DNA from: Clostridium lundense DSM 17049 | GTDB lineage: Bacteria > Bacillota > Clostridia > Clostridiales > Clostridiaceae | Assembly: GCF_000619945.1 (NCBI RefSeq) | Contig: NZ_JHVC01000003.1 | Location: 186,001 to 250,000, forward strand | Direction: 5' to 3' | DNA length: 64,000 nt | Shown: positions 33,927 to 43,042 of the stretch, in pieces | Layout of the letters: every line of letters starts with the position of its first letter | Position numbering within the stretch: the stretch's first letter is position 1 | Notes under the pieces: model-generated | What the model saw: the letters and a program-made list of their open reading frames with translations, nothing else | Told to the model about the DNA's origin: nothing | Database searches by the model: none | Translations under genes and position numbers: made by a program

Positions 33927-34781
33927 ATGAAAAATTTATCAATTAGCAACTATAGAGTTATAAAAGTCTTTAATAATAATGTTCTTTTGGTAAAACAAAA
34001 TGATGTTGAAAAAATACTATTCTATAAAGGAATAGGCTTTGGTAAGCATACAGGTGATATTATTCCTTCAGAAACAAAGGTGGACAAAATATTTGTTATA
34101 GAAAATAAAGATAACTATAAAAATTTTAAAGAACTTATTTCTCGTACTGATAGTAATATTGTAGGATTATGTGAGGAAGTAATTTCAATGATTTCTGATA
34201 GCTTAGGAGAACAACTCAATGAAAAAATACATGTTTCACTTACAGATCATATTTCCTATACAATAATAAGACTTATGAACAATGATGAAATCGAAAATCC
34301 TTTTCTTGTTGAAACTGAAACTTTATACAAAAAAGAATTTGAAATTGCAAGAAAAGCTGTAAGTATGCTGGAAAATCGTTTAAATATAACCATACCTGAT
34401 GGAGAAATTGGTTTTATAACCTTACATATACATTCTGCAAGAAACCAAGGTAAGTTGTCTAATACTCTAAAATATACTTTTTTATGCAATACTATAATAG
34501 AATTTGTAGAAGATGAATTAGATATAGAAATTGATAGACAATCCCTGGACTATGCACGTTTTTTAACTCATATTCGCTTTGCCATTGAAAGAATTTTAAA
34601 TGATACTCCTATAAAAAACGATCTTTTACCAACAATAAAAAAACAATATGCCGCATCATATAAACTTGCGGAAAAAGTAAGCAAAATAATTGAAGATGAA
34701 TTATATCTAAAAGTTGTAGAAGATGAGACTGCCTATATATCAATTCATATGGAAAAATTCATGAATTTATCTAACAAATAA
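33927..34781 (+). CDS. BglG-family transcriptional antiterminator (GlcT-like)
   Basis: A 284-residue antiterminator. The N-terminal RNA-binding CAT domain (about residues 1-58) has 'NNNVLLVKQ' and 'GIGFGKHTGDII', typical of GlcT. PRD1 (about 65-170) has conserved 'LTDHISYTI' and 'IGFITLHIHSAR', and PRD2 (about 175-284) has 'LTHIRFAIERIL' and 'AYISIHMEKF'. PRD histidines are phosphorylated by the PTS to control RNA binding. The ATG at 33927 has GGGAGG; an earlier frame to 33897 has none. The likely targets are the RNA antiterminators in the two PTS leaders at 35338-35382 and 35501-35565. Confidence 0.92.
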   Translation: MKNLSISNYRVIKVFNNNVLLVKQNDVEKILFYKGIGFGKHTGDIIPSETKVDKIFVIENKDNYKNFKELISRTDSNIVGLCEEVISMISDSLGEQLNEKIHVSLTDHISYTIIRLMNNDEIENPFLVETETLYKKEFEIARKAVSMLENRLNITIPDGEIGFITLHIHSARNQGKLSNTLKYTFLCNTIIEFVEDELDIEIDRQSLDYARFLTHIRFAIERILNDTPIKNDLLPTIKKQYAASYKLAEKVSKIIEDELYLKVVEDETAYISIHMEKFMNLSNK

Positions 34782-34784
34782 TGT

Positions 34785-34817
34785 GAAAAGCCTCTTGCAA
34801 AGATGCAAGGGCTTTTC
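34785..34817 (+). terminator. Bidirectional terminator between antiterminator gene and IIA gene
   Basis: gaaaagcc-t-cttgca and tgcaag-g-gcttttc form a strong stem with a 4-base loop, with T runs on both sides. Confidence 0.8.
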
Positions 34818-34821
34818 CTTT

Positions 34822-35301
34822 TTACTTAATCTTATAAGTGAAAATAGTATCTTTTCCTGCTGTGACTTTAATATCTACATTATTCTTTATTTCTTTAATT
34901 TTTTCCATATTAGTAATTAATACAGGACTAATTAAAGAATACCCTTTTTCTTTTATAAAATCCCTATTTATTTTAATTATAGGATCTCCAACTTTAACTC
35001 TACTTCCCTCCTTTGCTAACCTTTCAAAACCCTCTCCTTTTAAATTTACTGTATCTATCCCTATATGAACTAGTAATTCTATTCCATTATCAACAGTAAT
35101 ACCAAAAGCATGATTTGTTTTAAATATTAAAGATAATGTACCTTCTACAGGGGATACTATAGTATCATCTGAACACTCAATTGCAACTCCATCTCCTGCT
35201 AATTTACCAGCAAAAACATCATCAGGTACCTGTGATAAATCTAATACTTTTCCACATATAGGTGCTATTACAGAATTATTTTTTTTAAATACGTCAAACA
35301 T
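34822..35301 (-). CDS. PTS glucose-type IIA component
   Basis: A 159-residue stand-alone IIAGlc-like protein (Crr type). The active-site His lies in 'GIELLVHIGIDTVNLKG' (about residue 90), with the second conserved His in 'NHAFGITVDNG' (about 75). It accepts phosphate from HPr and passes it to IIB. Its partner is probably the IICB at 35645, which has no IIA domain of its own. The ATG has a GGGGGG site. It is transcribed away from IICB, behind its own promoter and RAT/terminator leader. Confidence 0.92.
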   Translation of the reverse strand: MFDVFKKNNSVIAPICGKVLDLSQVPDDVFAGKLAGDGVAIECSDDTIVSPVEGTLSLIFKTNHAFGITVDNGIELLVHIGIDTVNLKGEGFERLAKEGSRVKVGDPIIKINRDFIKEKGYSLISPVLITNMEKIKEIKNNVDIKVTAGKDTIFTYKIK

Positions 35302-35337
35302 ATATTGCCCCCCTAAAAATAATTATTTATGCAAAAA

Positions 35338-35382
35338 AGGCATAAGTTACAAACTTATGCCTGATTTAACAGTTACACGCCT
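35338..35382 (-). promoter_or_regulatory. RAT antiterminator overlapping a terminator, IIA leader
   Basis: On the minus strand CGTGTAAC (35372-35379), a short hairpin loop, and GGCATAAG (35354-35361) match the ribonucleic-antiterminator layout of LicT/GlcT targets. The 3' half overlaps the terminator aggcataagtt/aacttatgcct (35338-35362), followed by a T run. Binding of the antiterminator would prevent termination. Confidence 0.75.
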
Positions 35383-35394
35383 TCTTTGTTAATA

Positions 35395-35423
35395 AGTATA
35401 TATCCTTCAAATATATTTGTCAA
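35395..35423 (-). promoter_or_regulatory. Sigma-A promoter of the PTS IIA gene
   Basis: On the minus strand TTGACA (35418-35423) and TATACT (35395-35400) are spaced by 17 bases. The predicted start lies immediately before the RAT. Confidence 0.7.
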
Positions 35424-35457
35424 TATTTGAAATTGGCTAAAAATTTCAAATTATCTA

Positions 35458-35485
35458 TTGACATAAGTTCCAAATGTATTATAAT
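35458..35485 (+). promoter_or_regulatory. Sigma-A promoter of the PTS IICB gene
   Basis: TTGACA (35458-35463) and TATAAT (35480-35485), spacing 16. It is divergent from the IIA promoter, with about 35 bases between the -35 boxes. Confidence 0.75.
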
Positions 35486-35500
35486 GGAATTAAGTTATCA

Positions 35501-35565
35501 GCGTGCAACCAAATTTTAGTTTTGGGCAAAAGCTGAAAAGGTTTAAACCTTTTCGGCTTTTTTTT
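35501..35565 (+). promoter_or_regulatory. RAT antiterminator and overlapping terminator, IICB leader
   Basis: CGTGCAAC (35502-35509), a hairpin (caaa/tttg) and GGCAAAAG (35525-35532) share the flanks of the IIA RAT (CGTGNAAC ... GGCANAAG) around a different loop. The terminator aaaagctgaaaaggttt/aaaccttttcggctttt with a T run (35528-35565) overlaps the 3' side. Confidence 0.75.
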
Positions 35566-35644
35566 GTTTTTATTTATGGTTAACTGATGAGCGTACGGCA
35601 TTGGCTAATCATAATTATTATAAATTTTACGGGGGGGTTTATTA

Positions 35645-37057
35645 ATGTCTAAAGGTAATAACAAAGTATTAGCAAAGTTACAAAGACTAGGCAAAGCTCT
35701 TATGACTCCAGTAGCTGTAATACCAGCAGCTGGTTTATTAGTAAGACTTGGTGCTGCTGACTTGCTTAACATACGTTGGATGAATGCAGCCGGAAATGCT
35801 ATAACTGGTAATCTGCCAATTATATTTGCAATAGGTGTAGCCGTAGGATTAGCTAAGGAAAACAATGGTGTATCAGCCATAGCAGCTATAGTAGGTTATA
35901 AAGTAATGTATGATGTAGCTGGATTTAATGCCAGTTTAAATATGGGTGTTTTACAAGGTATTTTAGTAGGTATTTTAGCAGCTTATTTATATAATAAATA
36001 TAGAGCTATTAAGCTTCCTGACTTTTTAGGTTTCTTTGGTGGTAAACGATTTGTTCCTATAGTAATGTCTTTTTACAGCATGTTCATAGGTATAGCATTA
36101 TACTATGTATGGCCACACTGTCAGGGTGCTGTAAATGCATTTGGTAACACATTAGCTCATGCTGGAGCATTAGGTGCTGTAATATTTGGTTTCTTTAACA
36201 GACTATTGATTCCATTTGGACTTCACCATGTTCTTAACACATTATTCTGGCAGCAATTTGGATCATTTACCACACCAGCAGGTCAAACTATTATTGGTGA
36301 CTTTAACAGATTCCTTGCTCAAGACCCAACTGCTGGAACTTATATGACTGGTTTCTTCCCTATAATGATGTTTGGTCTTCCAGCAGCATGTTTAGCTATG
36401 ATTCATACTGCTAAAATACAAGACTTAAAAGCTAAAAAAGAACTTTCCGGTATGCTTCTTGGATTAGCATTTACTTCTTTCTTAACTGGTATAACTGAGC
36501 CAATAGAATTTTCATTTATGTTCTTAGCTCCTGGATTATACGTTGTTCATGCAATTCTTACTGCAAGTTCGATGGGTATTACCTGCTTGCTTGGAATAAA
36601 AAATGGGTTTAGCTTCTCGGCAGGCTTCTTTGATTATCTTTTAAACTTTGGCATAGCATCAAAGCCAGTACTTTTATTCGGAATAGGTTTAATTTATGCC
36701 GTACTTTACTACTTCGTATTCAGATTCTGCATTGTTAAATTTAACCTATCCACACCTGGTAGAGACATGGAAGAAGGAACTACTTCAACTTTATCAAGCT
36801 TAAGTGATTCAGATCTTACACCTAAAGCTGCTGAAATTTTAGATGCTATTGGTGGAAAAAACAATATAGATGTATTAGATGCCTGTGTAACTAGAATAAG
36901 ACTATCCGTTAACAACGGAAAGATGATTGACGAATCAAGATTGAAAAAATTAGGCGCTACTGGAGTTATGAAACTTGATGATAAGAATTTCCAAATAGTT
37001 GTTGGCACTATAGCAGATCCATTAGTAACTCATATGAAAGAATTAATGAAAAACTAA
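35645..37057 (+). CDS. PTS IICB component, glucose/N-acetylglucosamine family
   Basis: A 470-residue PTS permease with an N-terminal IIC membrane domain (about ten hydrophobic segments, residues 15-375) and a C-terminal IIB domain. Motifs are 'MTPVAVIPAAGLLVRLG', 'PDFLGFFGGKRFVPI' and 'GITEPIEFSFMF'; the phosphorylated Cys is C414 in 'LDACVTRIRLSV'. It imports and phosphorylates its sugar with IIA at 34822. The nearby nagA, nagB and murQ favour N-acetylglucosamine (NagE/NagP-like), but glucose is possible. The ATG has a GGGGGGG site. Transcription is subject to antitermination. Confidence 0.9.
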   Translation: MSKGNNKVLAKLQRLGKALMTPVAVIPAAGLLVRLGAADLLNIRWMNAAGNAITGNLPIIFAIGVAVGLAKENNGVSAIAAIVGYKVMYDVAGFNASLNMGVLQGILVGILAAYLYNKYRAIKLPDFLGFFGGKRFVPIVMSFYSMFIGIALYYVWPHCQGAVNAFGNTLAHAGALGAVIFGFFNRLLIPFGLHHVLNTLFWQQFGSFTTPAGQTIIGDFNRFLAQDPTAGTYMTGFFPIMMFGLPAACLAMIHTAKIQDLKAKKELSGMLLGLAFTSFLTGITEPIEFSFMFLAPGLYVVHAILTASSMGITCLLGIKNGFSFSAGFFDYLLNFGIASKPVLLFGIGLIYAVLYYFVFRFCIVKFNLSTPGRDMEEGTTSTLSSLSDSDLTPKAAEILDAIGGKNNIDVLDACVTRIRLSVNNGKMIDESRLKKLGATGVMKLDDKNFQIVVGTIADPLVTHMKELMKN

Positions 37058-37173
37058 CATACATGTAAATATAATTTGTAAAAACCTCAGATATGAAATT
37101 TTATATTAAATACCTTATTAATATTGATAACCAATAAAATATGAACATTTCTAAAATTTCCTTTAAATAAATT

Positions 37174-37211
37174 AATGAGAGAATTTTTGTGTAATCAAAA
37201 ATCCTCTCATT
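37174..37211 (-). terminator. Bidirectional terminator between IICB and pentapeptide gene
   Basis: aatgagagaattttt (37174-37188) pairs with aaaaatcctctcatt (37197-37211), with one mismatch pair and an 8-base loop. Confidence 0.75.
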
Positions 37212-37236
37212 ATTTATTATTAATTTTACTAATTTT

Positions 37237-37887
37237 CTATCCTTTAATTATAATTCCCATCAAACTAGCAAGTGAAATAGCCTGAGCAGGTGTAACTATA
37301 ATCCCCTTAACATCTTCAATTCTTGCTGCCATTCCATCAATATCACAACTGCTAAAATCTATTCCCTTTAACTTAACACCATACATCTGACTCTGAGTCA
37401 TATTTGTATTTTTAAATTCAACTTTAGAAAACTCACTTTCCTGAAAATCAGCAAATGGAAGTTCACATTCACTAAATACTACCTGCTTAAAATTTGTAAA
37501 TCTAAAAAATGAATATTGTCCATTACACTGATTAAAAACAACATTTCTCATAGTTGATTCGCTTAAATTAATACCAATTAGCTTACAGTTTACAAATTCA
37601 ACTCTATGTATTGAAGATTCTATAAAATTAACATTTGATAAATCACAGTTTTCAAATCTTATGTCTGTAAATTCACTATATTCAAGTGACACATCTCTAA
37701 ATACTACATTCTTAAATATAGCTTCTTTAAATGATACTTTCTCAGCATTACAATTTTCAAGATGACACTTATCTATAATTGCTTCTGAAATTGAATCATA
37801 ATCTGATATATTTTCTTCTGATAATTTGAAAACAGATAAATCATTTGGAATCTTAGGTTTCAATACTTTTATATTATTTTCCTTCAC
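37237..37887 (-). CDS. Pentapeptide-repeat protein
   Basis: A protein of about 216 residues, largely made of A(D/N)LXX-type five-residue repeats from about residue 45 to 180 ('FKNVVFRDVSLEYSEF', 'CDLSNVNFIESSIHRVEF' and similar). The F/L at every fifth position is typical of a right-handed quadrilateral beta helix. A non-repeat tail 'IVTPAQAISLASLMGIIIKG' follows. Relatives include Qnr-type gyrase-protecting proteins and many of unknown function; nothing here proves gyrase binding. The start GTG at 37887 is ten bases after GAGG. It is monocistronic between two terminators. Confidence 0.85.
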   Translation of the reverse strand: MKENNIKVLKPKIPNDLSVFKLSEENISDYDSISEAIIDKCHLENCNAEKVSFKEAIFKNVVFRDVSLEYSEFTDIRFENCDLSNVNFIESSIHRVEFVNCKLIGINLSESTMRNVVFNQCNGQYSFFRFTNFKQVVFSECELPFADFQESEFSKVEFKNTNMTQSQMYGVKLKGIDFSSCDIDGMAARIEDVKGIIVTPAQAISLASLMGIIIKG

Positions 37888-37980
37888 AATAATCAATCCT
37901 CTATATTCTTATTTTTATTATAGCTTTACCTTATTATATCAAATTTTATAAGTTTAACATGAAATAAAATAAGTATAATT

Positions 37981-38011
37981 AATAAAGCCTTGCAAAATGC
38001 AAGGCTTTATT
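37981..38011 (-). terminator. Terminator after aspA
   Basis: A perfect stem aataaagccttgca/tgcaaggctttatt with a 3-base loop ends the malic enzyme - symporter - racemase - aspA operon. Confidence 0.85.
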
Positions 38012-38026
38012 AATTATATAAAAATT

Positions 38027-39439
38027 TTATTTCTTTAAAAGCTCTTTTCCTGATATTCCTGGCTTTGTCATTCCATAAGCATCAAGTATTAAATCCATCT
38101 CTGCTTCTTTTAGTAATCCTTCCTTTAATATTAACTCTCTTACTGACTCACCTGTTTTTATAGCAGTCTTGGCAATTCTTGCAGAAGTTTTATATCCTAC
38201 ATGAGGACATATTGCAGTTATTATCCCAACACTATTCTCTACTAAATCTTTGCAACGCTTTTCATTAGCAGTTATACCCTTAATACAATTTTCTATAAAG
38301 GTCTCTACACCATTTGCTAAAGTTTCAATAGATTCAAATAAATTATAATAAAGTACAGGCTCAAAAGCATTTAATTCCAACTGTCCACCCTCAGCTGCCA
38401 TAGTAATAGCCATATCATTACCTATTATATTAAAAGCAACTTGGCTAATTACTTCTGGTATGACAGGATTGATTTTTCCTGGCATTATAGAAGATCCATT
38501 TTGTTTTGGAGGAAGATTTATTTCTCCAATACCTGTTCTTGGTCCAGAAGATAGTAATCTTAAATCATTTCCTATTTTTGATAGATTAATAGCGCATACC
38601 TTTAAAGCTCCTGATACTGATGCAAAAGTATCTAAATTTTGAGTTCCATCTACTAAATCTTCACATTGAGCTAATTCTAATGATGAAACCTTGCATAGAT
38701 TTGGAGTAATGTTTTTTACATACTCTTCATCAGCATTTAATCCAGTTCCTATAGCAGTAGCTCCTATACTTACATATCTTAAACTATGCATAGTTCTTTC
38801 AATTCTTACTATATCTCTCTTTATTACATCTGAATAAGCTTTAAATTCTTGTCCAAGCCTAATTGGAACTGCATCTTGAAGTTGAGTTCTTCCCATCTTT
38901 ATAATATGATCAAATTCTTTTGATTTCTCCATAAGAGCTTCATCTAAATTATTTAACTGTCCAATAGCTTTTTCCAAAAGTCTAATAGTTGCAATCTTTC
39001 CTCCTGTAGGAATTACATCATTAGTTGATTGCCCCATATTAACATGATCGTTAGGATGAACTATGCTATAATTCCCCTTTTCTCCTCCTAATATTTCTAT
39101 AGCTCTATTTGCTATAACTTCATTAGCATTCATATTCATGGAAGTACCTGCTCCACCCTGAATTGCATCTGTTATAAATTCATCATGTAGCTTTCCTTCT
39201 ATAACCTCATCACAAGCTTTAACTATGGCATTTCCTATTTTCCTGTTTAAAAGCTCTATTTCCATATTAGTTATAGCTGCTGCTTTCTTAATTTGAGCTA
39301 AAGCCTTTATTAATTCAGGATGTATCCTTCTACCTGTTATTCTAAAATTCTCATAAGCTCTTAAAGTCTGTACTCCATAATAAGCATCCTTTGGTACTTG
39401 CTTTTCACCTATGGAATCACTTTCTATTCTATATATCAT
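38027..39439 (-). CDS. aspA: Aspartate ammonia-lyase
   Basis: A 470-residue aspartase/fumarase-superfamily enzyme. The signature is 'GSSIMPGKINPVIPEV'; other conserved parts are 'GGAGTSMNMNANEVIANRA' and 'MGQSTNDVIPT'. It deaminates L-aspartate to fumarate and ammonia. The aspartase branch is favoured over fumarase by N-terminal 'DSIGEKQVPKDAYYGVQTLRA' (in part) and by the adjacent aspartate racemase gene. The ATG has GGAGGG. It is the last gene of a four-gene operon (22 bases after the racemase gene). The fumarate produced could feed the C4-dicarboxylate pathway sensed by the DcuSR-type system upstream. Confidence 0.93.
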   Translation of the reverse strand: MIYRIESDSIGEKQVPKDAYYGVQTLRAYENFRITGRRIHPELIKALAQIKKAAAITNMEIELLNRKIGNAIVKACDEVIEGKLHDEFITDAIQGGAGTSMNMNANEVIANRAIEILGGEKGNYSIVHPNDHVNMGQSTNDVIPTGGKIATIRLLEKAIGQLNNLDEALMEKSKEFDHIIKMGRTQLQDAVPIRLGQEFKAYSDVIKRDIVRIERTMHSLRYVSIGATAIGTGLNADEEYVKNITPNLCKVSSLELAQCEDLVDGTQNLDTFASVSGALKVCAINLSKIGNDLRLLSSGPRTGIGEINLPPKQNGSSIMPGKINPVIPEVISQVAFNIIGNDMAITMAAEGGQLELNAFEPVLYYNLFESIETLANGVETFIENCIKGITANEKRCKDLVENSVGIITAICPHVGYKTSARIAKTAIKTGESVRELILKEGLLKEAEMDLILDAYGMTKPGISGKELLKK

Positions 39440-39461
39440 ATAAATCCCTCCACAAATTTTA

Positions 39462-40154
39462 TTATTTTGCTATTTCTACAGTCTTTTTAGCTAAAATATC
39501 TGTAGATGATATAAAATCTAAATCCCTTAATTCTTTCTTTAAAGAATCAAACACCAAGGGCAATTCCGTGCATCCCAGTATAATAACGTTAACATTCTGA
39601 TTTCTAAATTCTTTTAATATATCATTTATATAATCTAAACTAAAGTTTCTCTCCCCAGCTTTTACCCTATAAATTAAGTCTAAAAGCTTTACCTTTCCAT
39701 CTTCACTAGGTGTAACTATCTCTATACCATATTTCCCGCAATACTTTTCATACACCTTTCCCTGATAGGTTCCAAGAGTAGCTAATAGTCCAACTTTACA
39801 CTTGCCATACTGGTTAAAAATATACTTTTCAACTTCTTCTATCATATTTATAAAAGGTACTTCTACAGCTTCCACTAACTTATCATAGAAATAATGTGCT
39901 GTATTACATGGCATTATAATTAATTCTGCACCGTTATTTCTTAATCTTACTGCTGTTTCTACAAGTTCTGCTATGGGATTTTCCCCTTTACCTAATATAA
40001 AACTTGTTCTATCAGGAATACTTACATTATTATCAATAAGTATATGAATGTTCTCTTGATCGCTTTCAGCCTCTGTAAAATCCACGATTTTATTAAATAA
40101 GTCCGCCGTTGCTTTAGGTCCCATACCTCCTAAAATACCTACAGTTTTACTCAT
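39462..40154 (-). CDS. Aspartate/glutamate racemase family protein
   Basis: A 230-residue cofactor-independent racemase. The two catalytic cysteines are in 'IIMPCNTAHYFYDKL' (about residue 82) and 'VIILGCTELPLVF' (about 191), each in the expected C-N-T-A-H and G-C-T-E context; 'GILGGMGPKATADLFNKIV' is the N-terminal family motif. It interconverts L- and D-aspartate. Placed between the symporter and aspA genes, it probably converts imported or wall-derived D-aspartate to the L-form for AspA. Confidence 0.92.
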   Translation of the reverse strand: MSKTVGILGGMGPKATADLFNKIVDFTEAESDQENIHILIDNNVSIPDRTSFILGKGENPIAELVETAVRLRNNGAELIIMPCNTAHYFYDKLVEAVEVPFINMIEEVEKYIFNQYGKCKVGLLATLGTYQGKVYEKYCGKYGIEIVTPSEDGKVKLLDLIYRVKAGERNFSLDYINDILKEFRNQNVNVIILGCTELPLVFDSLKKELRDLDFISSTDILAKKTVEIAK

Positions 40155-40192
40155 AACAATTCCCCCATTTTAGTTATAAGGCATATTTAACA

Positions 40193-41446
40193 TTAAGCTT
40201 TTGCAGAATTATTTTTGTTTTTTATAGAAGCATTGTCATAATTTAATTCCCCTTCTGTAGCGCCTACCACAATGGATGCTGCCACGTTTCCTGTAACATT
40301 AACAGCAGTTCTACCCATATCCAATATTCTATCTATACCCGCTATTAGTGCTGCTCCTTCAAGAGGAAGTCCAACTGATGATAAAACCATCATAAGCATC
40401 ATAAAGCCTGCTCCTGGCACTCCTGCTGTTCCAACTGAAGCAAGAAGAGCTGTAAGTAAAATTGTAAGCTGCTGTCCTATAGTTAACGGTATTCCATAAG
40501 CTTGAGCTATAAATATTGCACAAACTCCTTGATAAATTGCAGTTCCATCCATATTTATAGTAGTTCCAAGTGGAAGTACAAAGCTTGCAATACCTTCTGA
40601 TACTCCAAAAGTTTCTCTTACAGTTTTTATAGTTATAGGTAATGTTCCTGAACTACTACTTGTACTAAATGCTATGGCTGTAGCAGGTGATGCTCCTTTA
40701 AAAAATTCCAATGGAGATATTTTTGAAAAAGCTTTAACAGAGAAAGAATAAGCTATAATTGCATGCAGAATAAATCCTAAATAACAGACTAATATTACCT
40801 TCATAAGTGGAAGTAATACCTTAGGTCCATTAGTAGCTATAACTGGTACTATAAGAGCAAATACTCCATAAGGTGCTAAATTCATTATAACCTCAGTAAT
40901 TTTATACATTATTTCTGCCAAGCTTTCGCAAAACTTTAAATAAGGTTGACCCTTTTCTCCTATATAGGTAGCTCCTACCCCTGTAAATAATGCAAAGAAT
41001 ATAATTTGAAGCATATTTCCTTTTGCTAGTGCATCTACTGGGTTAGTTGGAACTATATCCAATAAAGTTTGTATTAATGAAGGAGCTTCAGTAGCTTTTT
41101 GTTGTGCACCTTGAACTAATGGAGCTCCCACTCCTGGCTTAAATATATTAGCAAGAATTAATCCTATTACTATAGCAATTGCAGTAGTAGCAAAGAAATA
41201 TATCATAGTCTTTCCACCAATTCTACCTAACTTTTTAACATCTCCAATACTAGCTGCACCAACAACTAATGAAGCAAATACCAATGGTACTATGGTCATT
41301 TTAATAAGATTTAAGAATAAAGTTCCTATAGGTTTTATATAAGTGGTTGCAATCTTAGGTGCAGGTACAAAGAGTAGTCCCACAATAACTCCCAAGATCA
41401 ACCCTATCATTATTTTTGTAACTAGACTCATTTTTTTCTTACTCAT
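40193..41446 (-). CDS. Dicarboxylate/amino acid:cation symporter (DAACS family)
   Basis: A 417-residue GltP/DctA-like secondary transporter. It has about eight helices plus re-entrant loops: 'SSSSGTLPIT' is the serine-rich HP1, 'INMDGTAIYQGVCAIFIAQ' is the NMDGT cation site, and 'GVPGAGFMMLMMVL' plus 'LIAGIDRILDMGRTAVNVTGN' form HP2 and TM8. The 'RTAVNVTGN' segment, with Arg before the NVTG motif, carries the Asp-type/dicarboxylate region. It imports C4-dicarboxylates, glutamate or aspartate with H+ or Na+. It lies in the operon with malic enzyme and aspA. The ATG has AGGGGG. Confidence 0.93.
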   Translation of the reverse strand: MSKKKMSLVTKIMIGLILGVIVGLLFVPAPKIATTYIKPIGTLFLNLIKMTIVPLVFASLVVGAASIGDVKKLGRIGGKTMIYFFATTAIAIVIGLILANIFKPGVGAPLVQGAQQKATEAPSLIQTLLDIVPTNPVDALAKGNMLQIIFFALFTGVGATYIGEKGQPYLKFCESLAEIMYKITEVIMNLAPYGVFALIVPVIATNGPKVLLPLMKVILVCYLGFILHAIIAYSFSVKAFSKISPLEFFKGASPATAIAFSTSSSSGTLPITIKTVRETFGVSEGIASFVLPLGTTINMDGTAIYQGVCAIFIAQAYGIPLTIGQQLTILLTALLASVGTAGVPGAGFMMLMMVLSSVGLPLEGAALIAGIDRILDMGRTAVNVTGNVAASIVVGATEGELNYDNASIKNKNNSAKA

Positions 41447-41467
41447 AGAAAAGCCCCCTAGCTTTTA

Positions 41468-42643
41468 TTATTTTAAATTTGATATACCTAACTTTATAGC
41501 TATATCCCCTACTGCCTTTGCTACAACCTCTGCTACCTTTTTATTAAAAGCATCTGGAATAATGTATTCTTCATTTAATTCATTATCCTCTACTATGCTC
41601 GCTATAGCCTTAGCAGCCTCTAATTTCATTTCCTCTGTTATAGCTTTCGCCCTAACATCTAGTGCCCCTCTAAATATGCCTGGGAAAACTAAAACATTAT
41701 TTATTTGGTTAGGATAATCAGATCTACCTGTTGCTACTACTCTTGCACCACCAAGCTTAGCTTCTTCTGGAAGTATTTCTGGCACAGGATTTGCCATAGC
41801 AAATACTATGGAATCTTTGTCCATATTTGATACCATTTCAGATGTTAAAACTTTAGGTCCTGATACTCCAATAAATACATCCTTTTCTTTAATAATATCT
41901 TTTAACATTCCCTTTTCTAATTTTCTATTAGTAACTTTAGCAATTTCTCTTTGAGCTTCATTCATCCATTCTTCTCCCTCTGCCAAAGCTCCTTTTAAGT
42001 CACACATAACTATATTTTTTGCTCCTGCTCCCATAAGCAACTTACAAATAGATATTCCAGCAGCTCCTGCTCCATTTATAACTATCTTTGCTTCTTCCAT
42101 TTTTTTGTCTACTAATTTTAAAGCATTTATAAGTCCTGCTAAAACTACTATAGCTGTACCATGTTGGTCATCATGGAATACAGGTATATTTAATTCTTCT
42201 TTAAGTCTTTTCTCTATTTGAAAACATCGTGGAGCAGATATGTCCTCTAAATTTATTCCTCCAAAGGTTGGAGATAGATACTTTATTGTCTTAACTATTT
42301 CATCTACATCCTTAGTATTAAGACATATAGGAAATGCATCTATGTTGGCAAATTCTTTAAATAAAATTGATTTTCCTTCCATAACAGGCATAGCAGCTTC
42401 TGGTCCAATATCTCCAAGACCTAATACTGCTGTTCCATCTGTTACCACTGCTACTAGATTCTTTTTTGCTGTATACTTATAAACATTATCTACATTTTCA
42501 TGAATTTTTTTGCATGGTTCTGCTACCCCTGGTGTATATACTACACTTAAATCCTTTTTATCTTTCACTGATATCTTAGATATTACTTCTATTTTCCCCT
42601 GTTTTTCTTCGTGAAGCTTTAAACTAATTTCCTTATAGTCCAT
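41468..42643 (-). CDS. NAD(P)-dependent malic enzyme
   Basis: A malic enzyme of the short bacterial type, about 391 residues. Visible motifs are 'SVVYTPGVAEPC' with the catalytic Tyr, 'AVVTDGTAVLGLGDIGPEAAMPVM' (in part), 'INLEDISAPRCF', 'FHDDQHGTAIVVLAGL' with metal-binding Asp, and the dinucleotide fold 'INGAGAAGISI'. It oxidatively decarboxylates malate to pyruvate. The start at 42643 has GGGAGAG; an in-frame ATG at 42661 overlaps it. It leads the operon. An 18-bp perfect palindrome lies 55-72 bases upstream. Confidence 0.93.
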   Translation of the reverse strand: MDYKEISLKLHEEKQGKIEVISKISVKDKKDLSVVYTPGVAEPCKKIHENVDNVYKYTAKKNLVAVVTDGTAVLGLGDIGPEAAMPVMEGKSILFKEFANIDAFPICLNTKDVDEIVKTIKYLSPTFGGINLEDISAPRCFQIEKRLKEELNIPVFHDDQHGTAIVVLAGLINALKLVDKKMEEAKIVINGAGAAGISICKLLMGAGAKNIVMCDLKGALAEGEEWMNEAQREIAKVTNRKLEKGMLKDIIKEKDVFIGVSGPKVLTSEMVSNMDKDSIVFAMANPVPEILPEEAKLGGARVVATGRSDYPNQINNVLVFPGIFRGALDVRAKAITEEMKLEAAKAIASIVEDNELNEEYIIPDAFNKKVAEVVAKAVGDIAIKLGISNLK

Positions 42644-43042
42644 ATGAATCTCTCCCATCATAAATAATGAGTATGTTAAACTTTATACTATTTATATATC
42701 AATTGGCCAATTGATTATTTTACTTCTATATTTATCATACCTTATATAATTATTATTTTCTATATTATGTAATTATAGTAACCATTTTGTAAATAAATTT
42801 ATTATTGTTAAGTTCATCACTCAATATTGAGAATATTTAGATAACTATAAAGAACATCTGAATCTACCTGTAGAATTCATTTCATTAATTATAAAAACCT
42901 TAACAAATATAGGCACTTGTTAAGGTTGTCCACAAATTATTTGCAAGAATAAATTTTATATCTTGAATTTTTTCTTGCAATACTATTTTATTATTTATAT
43001 ACATTGTTAATTTTTTCTCTATGTTACTTCAAAGTATTCTTT
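42644..43042. other. 400-bp intergenic region with palindrome and terminator hairpins
   Basis: Three structures were seen. An 18-bp perfect palindrome atcaattggccaattgat at 42698-42715 is a candidate operator of the malic-enzyme operon. A terminator aaccttaacaa/ttgttaaggtt at 42896-42927 has a T run on the minus strand and suits the DcuR-type gene. A further palindrome, ttgcaagaa/ttcttgcaa, lies near 42940-42981. No gene seen. Confidence 0.6.
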
